From Funneliformis mosseae (Eukaryota > Glomeromycota > Glomeromycetes > Glomerales > Glomeraceae), in NCBI GenBank assembly GCA_910592005.1, contig CAJVPP010001055.1:1-23173 (forward strand): 23,173 nucleotides of DNA, given 5' to 3'. Both the position numbers and the translations under genes were made by a program. Positions 1 to 8,198 of the stretch are shown in pieces. Position 1 is the stretch's first letter. Each line of letters starts with the position of its first letter. The notes below the pieces were generated by a model. It worked only from the letters and a program-made list of their open reading frames with translations. It searched no databases and was not told where the DNA came from.

Positions 1-19
1 AAAAAAAAAAAAAAAAAAA

Positions 20-34
20 TTTTCTTTCTATAAC
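20..34. repeat. Left target-site duplication of the retroposed element
   Basis: Fifteen bases TTTTCTTTCTATAAC are repeated exactly at 936-950. The A run that precedes it (1-19, cut by the window edge) matches the A run before the right copy, so the original target was probably A(n)T(4-5). Confidence 0.75.
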
Positions 35-51
35 GAAGGAATTGGTGTTCC

Positions 52-117
52 TAGTTCAGTTAGTAACAACTGAGCTCCTATTGTGGGGTACACTGCAATA
101 GCCACAGGTTCAAGTCT
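52..117 (+). promoter_or_regulatory. tRNA-like internal pol III promoter (A box and B box)
   Basis: TAGTTCAGTTAGT at 52-64 differs only slightly from the tRNA A-box/D-arm sequence TAGCTCAGTTGGT. GGTTCAAGTCT at 107-117 matches the B-box consensus GGTTCRANYCC over its first nine positions. The box spacing is about ten bases longer than in an intronless type-1 tRNA, and no clean cloverleaf closes. This is therefore a tRNA-derived promoter head rather than a tRNA gene. T5 runs at 142-146 and 252-256 could act as pol III terminators within the element. Confidence 0.55.
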
Positions 118-502
118 TAACTGAGGCATAAAACTAGATGATTTTTATAAGAATTTCATATGTAACTGAATATGTGAGTATATATACTAATATGCATTAG
201 AAACTGATCGATTGACCTGTCGATCAGCATTAATCATGCCTAAATACTGAATTTTTAAGAACAAGTAGATGCAAATGAAGCCAGGGATCGACAGAAACTT
301 GGCCTTCGCTGATAGACCTGTAATGGGTACTGTCTCACGTCTTCAAATTCAGGGCCCTTACACAAGTAAGGAAGTGATTAACCAGTAATTAGTAGATTGG
401 ATGATATCTCGAGAAACTCTTGAGATAATTATGGTTGATAATAGACTGCATTGCACTACTGCAGCAACTATCCAATCGAGTTGTCACTTGGGGTAGAAGC
501 CA

Positions 503-513
503 GGTTCGATTCC
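503..513 (+). promoter_or_regulatory. Second consensus B box inside the retroposed element
   Basis: GGTTCGATTCC matches the pol III B-box consensus exactly and is set in a T-arm-like context (GCCAGGTTCGATTCCTGGG-like pairing on both sides). I found no convincing A box upstream and no cloverleaf. It may be the remnant of a second tRNA-derived unit fused into the element. Confidence 0.4.
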
Positions 514-904
514 TGGGTAAATTTGACGATATAGGTACGACAGTCACCTACCTTTCTGAGGTTCTATAAGATAAACAATGTCTAAGCCTTTCTGATCATG
601 TGTAAAAATACCCTGATACCGGGCAGAGGTAATAGTATCCAGATATGGTGTTGGTAAAAACAAGAGAAAAACACGACACAAGTACCTTGTGGCTAAAAGT
701 GATCCCTTTATCCAAATTTGACAGTGGTTCTGAGGTTTAAGGGCGCTGAGGGTACGCTCTCAGAGATGTCGATCTAGGTAGCAATCTTCAGACCAGTATA
801 TCGATGTGGATTAGGGCTGATATTAAATGTCAGTCAAGATCTTTCCAGAATTAAGTCAGCATATATAAGGTTTCATATGATTCCTTCGCCATAATGACCT
901 TTCT

Positions 905-920
905 AGTATTATTGAATACT
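905..920 (+). other. 3' terminal hairpin of the retroposed element
   Basis: AGTATT, a four-base loop ATTG, then AATACT form a perfect 6 bp stem one base before the poly(A) run. Some SINE/LINE pairs share a 3' stem-loop recognised by the LINE reverse transcriptase. That role is inferred here only from position. Confidence 0.45.
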
Positions 921-935
921 GAAAAAAAAAAAAAT

Positions 936-950
936 TTTTCTTTCTATAAC
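936..950. repeat. Right target-site duplication of the retroposed element
   Basis: This is an exact copy of 20-34, directly following the poly(A) tail (922-934) and one extra T (935). It marks the 3' junction of the insertion. Confidence 0.75.
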
Positions 951-1258
951 AATTTTGAAAGATAAAAGGTATAGAAATTAATCATTTTTAAAAAATTGAT
1001 TAGTCTATAATTTAAATATATATGAAGTAATATTTTTTAAAAAATAGATGTATAGTATTAATTAAAAATAATTTAGAAAAATTAAAAAAAGTAATTAAAA
1101 AAATACTTTTTTTTTTATTCTTACAAAGTAAATAAATAATTGAATTATAAAATAAAATATATAAGATTTTATAATTATTATTTATTTATAATTATTATAA
1201 TCCTTAACCAATATTTCTTTGTCTTTAGAAGTTAATATAACTTCTATTTTATTAATAT
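951..1258. other. AT-rich spacer, nothing recognised
   Basis: Low-complexity AT sequence with short A and T runs lies between the retroposed element and the Tc1 fragment. I see no ORF, RNA gene or repeat border in it. Confidence 0.5.
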
Positions 1259-1260
1259 AA

Positions 1261-1850
1261 AGGGTTATCAAAAATTTCTGAACGCTATTTTTAGAATGCG
1301 ATTGATATATATTAAAGGTAATGTTTACATACATTTATATTTATTTATTGTTTATTTTACTTTAAATAACATTTTAACTTTAAATTTTCCTTTTCACTTT
1401 TTTTTGCAACTTATGGCTACAACTATAACAATAAAAAAAAATAACAAATTAACTGCAGAGTAATAATATGCAATAATTTTTTGTTATAAAAATAGAGATT
1501 CATATAGTAAAATTGCAGAATTGTTAGATGTAGCAAAATAACAGTATATAACACATTGAAAAGGCATGCTGAAACTGGTTCTACTCACTCTTACTGATCT
1601 TGAAAGAATGTTAAAAATGTATAGAAATTGATTCCAAAATGTGTAATTGAAAATTTAGTCGATAGGTATACCAGTACAAATTCAGGTAGTGATTGTGGTA
1701 GAAGGTGACCAATTAAATATTAGTTTAATAGTATAAAATGTAGTCTTTAATACCCATAAAATAAAGTTATAATATAAATTTTTTATTGAGTTTTAAAAAT
1801 CAAATGTTTTATATTGTATAAAAAATCATTCAGAAACTTTTAATAACCCT
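1261..1850 (+). mobile_element. Short Tc1/mariner deletion derivative with inverted ends
   Basis: Terminal inverted repeats lie at 1261-1282 and 1829-1850 and agree at 20 of 22 positions (AGGGTTAT at the outer side, TTTCTGAA at the inner side). TA dinucleotides lie just outside both ends. The interior begins with a transposase N-terminus but is only about 590 bp, far too short for the ~1.3 kb autonomous form. The catalytic half has been lost, so this copy could only have moved in trans. The outermost 2-3 bases differ between the two ends, so the exact termini are uncertain. Confidence 0.65.
1413..1722 (+). pseudogene. Tc1/mariner transposase N-terminal fragment (helix-turn-helix)
   Basis: Reading from ATG at 1413 gives MATTI, then an LTAE motif, then after two stops AIIFCYKNRDSYSKIAELLD and, one frameshift later, TVYNTLKRHAETGSTHS. 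This is the paired-like helix-turn-helix that binds the inverted ends in Tc1/mariner transposases. A GRP(R/K)-like linker remnant (GRR followed by a stop, about 1698-1712) follows, after which similarity ends. No DDE catalytic domain is present. Stops and at least one frameshift rule out function. Confidence 0.6.
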
Positions 1851-2539
1851 CTGTATATGAAAGTCAATTTGTATAATTTTTTTTATATATTTAGTTTTTA
1901 AATTAGTAAGAAAATAAATATATTTATACTTTGTAAGTAAGTTCCTTAAATCTTTAATCTAAATATGCATTATATCTTGTAATATAAATTTACTTTTAGT
2001 ATATGTATCATAATATATTATATTATCTAAATATAAAAATATTATTTTAATAATAAATAATAAAATACTTAATTATAAATAAATATAATAAATTATTTAC
2101 TTTCTAATTTTTTTTATTTCATCAATAAATAGTTGTAAAAATGTATTAAAATTCTTTAGTTAATTTAGTCTAGAAATCAAAAAAGAAATTAATAAATTTT
2201 TTTTCTTTACTTATAATGAAAGATATAGATTAATATTTATTAACAAAAATAACTAACAATTATAGATGAGAAATGAAACCCCTTAATAACAGTCAAAACT
2301 TAGATGAAATTATATTAAAATTATAATAAGAGATACAATGAAATCCATTCGATACGATGAAAACTAAAACTATTAAAACTGTATTAAAACATAGAAAAGA
2401 GTATAACAAAATTATTTTGAGGAGGTTTCAGCAGGCATCTATACTAACAATTATCAATTTTTGTTAAATATTTAATATTTATCATAAGATACTGTAAATG
2501 CAACATTTTATTTATTACTAAATAAATTTTTTTTTAATA
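1851..2539. other. AT-rich region without recognisable features
   Basis: The sequence is almost pure A/T with short runs. I found no sustained reading frame, RNA gene or paired repeat ends. It is probably old decayed repeat sequence. Confidence 0.4.
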
Positions 2540-3620
2540 AATCTTTATATAGGTTTCATCAAAATATCTTCTAAATCTTCAGATTTAATCTCTTTATTAA
2601 TAATATATTGATATTGATAAAATAATTCTTCAGCTCTTATTTATTATTATATTAAATCTTCAATTTTTTTTTAATAGAAAAATATAACATTACTTTTTTA
2701 GAATTATTTTTTGAATCATATCTCAATAAATTATATAATAAACAAATTTAATAATTCTTTAGTTCATCTTCTAATTTTATTTTATATTCTTCTAATTCTT
2801 TTTTTATTGGTAGTTTAATTGCTTTTAGATTGTATTATTTAAAATCATTATAAAAAGTTATATAATTATTTATGTTTTTTAGTCTGATATATTTATAGAT
2901 CAAGTTCTTTTTCTCTTTTTTACAATCTCATTTTTATATTTAATATATTCACTAAACTTTTGAATATTTAGATTAATCTACTTTTTGGCTTTCTTTTTAG
3001 TAATAAACTTTTTTTGCTTCTTCTTTTAAGCAAGTTTTATATTTTAAATATTAGAAATTTAAACAGGAATATTAATTTTTTTTTTGAAAATATTTCTTTA
3101 TGAATTTTAGCTATAATCTCTTTTTTATCTATATAATCTTAAATTCTGTTATAAATAACCAATTGTTTTATTTAAAATATATATTATTTTGATGCAGTTA
3201 TACTTAATTATGTATACTTAAAAGTTTAAAAGTTTCTTATAAATACTTTTAAAAAGATTGAAAGCATAATTTTCTATAATTTATTAGATTAATCAAATTT
3301 TATACTATTAAAAATATAAAATATACATTACTATATATAATTTATTACACTCTTTTTATCTTTAAATAAAATGCTTTCTATTGAACTCTTTAAAATTATA
3401 GTATAATTTCTATTTATAAATTTTAAAAAATATCTAATTTTCTTTTTACTTTCTAATAGTTTTATTTGATTTTAAGATTTTTAAATAATGTAGCTTTATT
3501 AAGTATTTTATTAGAAATTTAAACAAGTATTTGAATTGGTTCTTTTATATTTTTTTGAAGAAATTCTTAAATAGATTTCTGAATAAATTCTTGAATTATT
3601 TCTTAAATAGATTATTAATT
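2540..3620 (-). pseudogene. Possible decayed coding relic, family unknown
   Basis: Read on the minus strand, several stretches have protein-like rather than random AT composition once scattered stops are ignored. Near 3600-3500 one frame gives QEFIQKSI, a stop, then EFLQKNIKEPIQILV. Near 2985-2900 it gives INLNIQKFSEYIKYKNEIVK. Near 2650-2550 it gives IRAEELFYQYQYIINKEIKS followed by EDLEDILMKPI. Stops fall where CAA would fit (TAA), as in the other relics of the window. It may belong to a retrotransposon gag or another transposon protein, but I recognise no motif that names it. The call is tentative because Lys/Ile/Asn-rich translations arise easily in AT-rich DNA. Confidence 0.3.
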
Positions 3621-3779
3621 AGTTTTTTTTAAATAAAAAAGGATATATTTTTTTAATTTTATAAAAGTTTACATATATTATCTTGCTTAAAAACTTACAA
3701 AGTCATTAAAATATTGATTATTTAAATAATAATATTTACAAGGTGTATCTTTCTTATAAATTCTTATTTTTCTAACTAT

Positions 3780-4334
3780 AGTATTAGTTTTAACTTATAG
3801 TTGATATTTAGCTATGACTAAGCCTAATATTTTAGCTGTTGACTAATTTGACTGATTGGTCAAAATTAGTGGCCAAATCGCTAATTAGCCAAATCAGTCA
3901 AATGATACATGATTTTGCCAATTTTGACTGCAGTTTATTTGCAAATTGCAATTTATTAAATTTATTACAAAATTACAAAAAAATTGGTCTCTAATATTCA
4001 AAACGTTAAAATTTCTTATAAAATAGCAAAAAATTGACACCTCTAATATTTAGGATGTTTAATTTTTTGCAAAATTGCAAAAATTAATGCCTCTGATATT
4101 CAAACGTTAAAAATAGAATATTTTAAATATCAGAAATATCAATTATTACAATTTTAACATTCTGAATATCAGTATTAATTTTTTTTATAATTAACCAATT
4201 ATATTTCTGTTTCTATTATATAAAAAAAAATTTTTGGTCTGCTAAACTTAAAATAAAATTTGGCTATTTTGGTTATAACTAAACGGTCAAATGATTATAA
4301 TTAAACACTGGTCAAATAGCTAAATGCTAATACT
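3780..4334. mobile_element. Foldback or MITE-like element with inverted ends
   Basis: AGTATTAG at 3780-3787 is mirrored by CTAATACT at 4327-4334. The subterminal TTTAGCTA at 3807-3814 is mirrored by TAGCTAAA at 4317-4324. Inside, a second imperfect inverted pair (3846-3869 against 3881-3903) carries TTTGACTGATT-type motifs, and GGTCAAATG-like motifs recur near the right end. Three degenerate copies of a unit containing AAATT(G/A)CAAAAA and CTCT(A/G)ATATT occupy about 3975-4105. No coding capacity is visible. It could be a non-autonomous DNA element (hAT-like or foldback). I could not identify a clean target-site duplication. Confidence 0.45.
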
Positions 4335-6050
4335 GCTTTAATTATTACCATACTTATTTATAAAATTTTTTCTTTAATAAATTATTTTATATATATATCA
4401 CTTTTTGATTATAAGATTGTCATCAAAGAAAATATTTACAGGCTTGCTAAAGTCTTTCTAGTTATTATAAAATTAAATATTGATTAATTATTATTAATAT
4501 TTTTAAAAACTTAGTAATAAAAAATAAATTAATAAATAAATATTCATATTTATACCTTAGTAATTCTAAAAAAAACTTGTTGAAAAATTTATATTAGGTC
4601 TGAAAAATGCTGATTTATTAAAAAGTTAAAAATAGATATTATATTCTAATTGTAATAAATTTACTTCTTTTGTTTATGACTAATGCTTATTACATATTAG
4701 AAGCTATTATATTACTTAATATTATAATAGGCTTTGAACTTAAAATTATTAGAATAATTTTCTAATTTTTTAACCAATCAATTCATCAAATTAATTTTAA
4801 ATAAAAAAATTACTAAAAATAATGAGAAAATGCTTAAAATTTAAGGTATAATAAATTAACTAAAATTTTGCTTAATTTTGGTTAGCATATAATTTTTACC
4901 TAAATTTTTATCAGATTTGTTATTTAATAAACTAGTATGTATAGAATAATTTTTTGACTAAAGAAAAATTAAAATAATTCTGCAAATTTTTCTGAATTTT
5001 TATCAAGACTATTAGACTTATTTTTTTATTAAACCAATTTTTTTTAAAATTGCTACTGATATATTGATTTTTATTAGATTTATTTTACAGAATGATAATT
5101 TGAAAAAAATTAGAATTGTTAAATTTGTGTTTTGTTAAATTTAAAAGAATAATATATTATTTAATTAGCTAATTAGCAGAAAAGCAATTATAAATAAATA
5201 TTTTTGTTAGATTTATGATGAGAGAATTGGAATTATTAGACTTATTTATTATTTTTCATTAAATTTATAATAAAAATATACTAATTAATAGTTTAATATA
5301 TATAAAAGCATTCTTGATATATAAATATGTTAGATTTATTATATATAACTGAAAAGTTAATATAGAAATTAAGAAGTTAAAACCCTTTCTAATATAGTAA
5401 AAAAATTGATAGAATATCAAAATACAATATTAAGTGAAATTATAGGATTTCCTTTCAAAATTTCTATAATGACATTGTGTAAATTTGTTTATTTACCTTT
5501 TTATTTTTAAATTTATTTTGAGAATTTTTTTTTTAAAAATAAGTTGAATATTTAATTTATTATATTTAAATAAATTTAAGTAAATCATTTATATTATTTA
5601 TAATTATTTATATTTATTTATATTATAAAAAAAGTAATATCATAATGATAAAATCAAAAATTAGCTATTATTTAGTAGAATTAATTGATATATATCAATT
5701 ATTTAACAAATTTTTTTTTTTTTTTCAAAGTATTTAATACTATTCTTTTTTATAAAAAAAAAGGACTTAAAATTTAATAAAAAGTTATTTAAAAAAAATT
5801 ATAAATTTAAATAAATGATTTTAGGATTTTCTATACTGTAAAACCTTAAAATTAAGCATTAAATATACCTATAATTTTGTTAATAGTTATTTTTTATAAA
5901 CCAACTAATATTTATGTTAAAAATCTTAAAACTTTAAAAAACGGTTACATATAAAGTATTTTTATTAGCTCAAAATCATACAATACAAGCAATAGGAAGT
6001 AATCATATATAAAAGTTGTTCTTTTTGATTTATTAAAATAAGTACTTATA
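4335..6050. other. Long AT-rich region, only degenerate short repeats
   Basis: There is no sustained reading frame on either strand. The motif TTAGA(T/C)TTAT recurs several times between about 4905 and 5345 at irregular spacing, suggesting a very decayed tandem or dispersed repeat. The rest is A/T runs. Base composition changes visibly around 6050, where GC-containing words such as GAACGG and CCCGT reappear. Confidence 0.4.
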
Positions 6051-7189
6051 CTATTTGCAGATAACGGTAATATACATCTTGAATTTATCTATTCCGATTA
6101 TTCCGATTAATAGTATGAAAATTTTTTTATTCAAAAGGTCTATTTTATTTACCTTGTAATAAAATGTCTGTATTATCAATCATCGTTATGAAATCCCGTA
6201 TTAAGAGTTGACACTAAAAAGTTTCATTATTGATGTTGTAATACATGCTCGCATGGTTTGACATTACATCCGTGATTTAATGTCCTCTGACCTAATTTTG
6301 TAACGGTTCCCGTTGTATTTCAGTTGGGTAAAAAATATTCTTATTTCAATCTTCCTTTATGAGCACGATCGGCAAAAGTCCAACAATCAATCCTTCGCAA
6401 CGTGTCGGTTTCATACTTACATATATGGACGACCTTTTTTTTAAAAAAAAAATTAATACAAATATATATATATATATTTTTTTTATTTTTTTATTTTCAG
6501 AAAGGGGCCATAAAAAAATGTTTATAATAGAATGAAATAAAAAAATTTTTTTTTTTTATTCTTTTCGATAATGATGTTTTAGATGGATAAAATAAGATAG
6601 ATAAAGAACTTGGAGGTCCGATCCGGTAATCCATTAAGTTTTAATGAGATAAATGTAATTTTAAAAATTTGATGGTCAACTCATTTTTTTTATATCACCA
6701 TAATTTTTTTTTGTTTCACATGATGATAACTTGATGATAACATTGAATTATACTCTTACGGAATTTGGCTTATCATTTACAAAAGGTGTATTAAGTTCAT
6801 GTAGATAAAATACACGACATATATTGACATATATTAGGTGAAATATACTTGAAAAAAGTTATTTTTTTTAAACAAAGAAACAAAAGGGTGAACTTAAAAT
6901 ATCCGCACGGATTATTGTTATTTTTTTGGTTAAAAGAATTTTTAATTGAGAAAAAAAAAAATGTTAAAATGTATTATAAGGATTTTGACATTTTTTGATC
7001 TGTGCGCTGATTATGATTTAAAACCAATCATAACCTTATTAGTTTCATTAAATAAAATACCAAAAGTTGGGATTTTTTCTTTCAAAAAGGGGGGATTTAA
7101 TTGTAATAAATTTAGTTAATTTTTTTAAAGTTGTAACTAATAATGATCTAAATTAAAAATTTTATCAATCTCTGCGATTCAACTATCCC

Positions 7190-7228
7190 TGTCAAACATG
7201 TTTGACATTTTTTTTTCTCATGAGAAAA
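7190..7228. repeat. Two adjacent perfect palindromes
   Basis: TGTCAAACATGTTTGACA (7190-7207) and TTTTCTCATGAGAAAA (7213-7228) each equal their own reverse complement and are five bases apart. They could form cruciforms or bind homodimeric factors, but nothing in the sequence proves a role. Confidence 0.55.
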
Positions 7229-7747
7229 TATATCCCCTTAAATCTTGTTCGTAATGTGTGACAAATGAATTTCACTTACTTTATAAAGAAAAGTTGAAAT
7301 AATTAAGTGACATATTTAATGATCCACACATCACTAAATTTCGTAAGCGTTAAAGTGTATTTGACCTAATTTCATCATCTCTTATTTTAGAGAAATATAG
7401 ATAGTCATGATTAACATTGTTATCAAAAAAAACTTTCATTCAAGGAGATGGGTATTTGAAGAAAAGAAGTTCCTTTTACAGAAATAAGTTCCGGATGATC
7501 TCAACTGCCAAATTGTAAAATTTCAACACGAAACACTTAACACCATATTGATCAATAAAAAATTTTTGTTCTCGATGATTAGAAAAGCAATATTTAGAAT
7601 ATTATTGTTAATTTTTTTTTTTTTTTTGTCGTTTTTTTATTATGCAAATTTTTAAAAAAATCATTATAAAACATTTTCTTATCGAAAGAAATATAATAGA
7701 AAAAAAAAGAAAATTTGTACACAAATTTTTTGATACGTTAAACTATA

Positions 7748-7783
<36 letters not shown>

Positions 7784-8087
7784 AAGAAAATATATAATAC
7801 TGTATTTAACAAGGAAATGTCATAACTAGCCATCACAATAATGTCTTCAATAAAAAAAAAATGCTATACAATTACTTTTTAAAACTCTAATGCTAGGTTA
7901 CAAAATATATTATTTACATTACCTCTTTACGAGAGATATATACAAGGAAATTTAACACGACGTTAAAAAATAACATCGTGAACTCGGTCCTCATCAAGTA
8001 AGAAAAAAAATTTTTTAATAAAAAAGATGTTTTCTCCATATTTGAACTATATGGTAAAATAAAAAAATTTTTTTTTTTTTGTGAAAG

Positions 8088-8094
<7 letters not shown>

Positions 8095-8127
<33 letters not shown>
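8095..8127. repeat. (TAA)11 microsatellite
   Basis: Eleven uninterrupted TAA units lie in the presumed 3' untranslated region or downstream flank of the minus-strand eIF4E-family gene. The repeat begins about 70 bases past the stop codon. Confidence 0.85.
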
Positions 8128-8128
<1 letters not shown>

Positions 8129-8198
8129 TAAATCGGTCTGTACATCAATACACATCATTTATATAACATATATTGTAACGTTCAAGTTTAACTCATGG

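Larger units (their letters stand above)
35..935 (+). mobile_element. Retroposed SINE-like element with tRNA-like head and poly(A) tail
   Basis: A block of visibly higher complexity and GC than its surroundings lies between two exact copies of TTTTCTTTCTATAAC (20-34 and 936-950), and each copy is preceded by an A run. The block ends in 13 A (922-934). Target-site duplication plus 3' poly(A) at a T-rich/A-rich target is the signature of LINE-type target-primed retroposition, so I place the element on the plus strand. Near its 5' end, TAGTTCAGTTAGT (52-64) and GGTTCAAGTCT (107-117) match the tRNA A and B boxes in the right order and roughly the right spacing. No long ORF is present. A 6 bp stem, 4 nt loop hairpin (905-920) sits just before the tail. 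At about 900 bp it is long for a SINE, so it may be composite. The origin of the body is unknown to me. Confidence 0.7.
6051..8198. other. Intergenic region downstream of the eIF4E-family gene
   Basis: This stretch is richer in G and C than the repeat island to its left, but I found no ORF, splice-consistent exon chain, tRNA or snRNA. It contains long homopolymers (31 A at 7751-7781), a T-run/A-run junction near 6440, two adjacent perfect palindromes (7190-7228) and a (TAA)11 microsatellite at 8095-8127. The 3' untranslated region of the minus-strand gene must begin at 8198 and run downward, but I see no canonical AATAAA on the minus strand close to the stop. Confidence 0.4.

Noticed and set aside
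470..520. A tRNA gene around the perfect B box
   Set aside because: No A box at the right distance and no acceptor or anticodon stem could be folded. It was kept only as a B-box site.
280..760. rRNA-derived sequence within the retroposed element (words such as ACCCTGATACCGGGCAGAGG)
   Set aside because: A few words resemble large-subunit rRNA, but I could not extend any match into a known rRNA domain.
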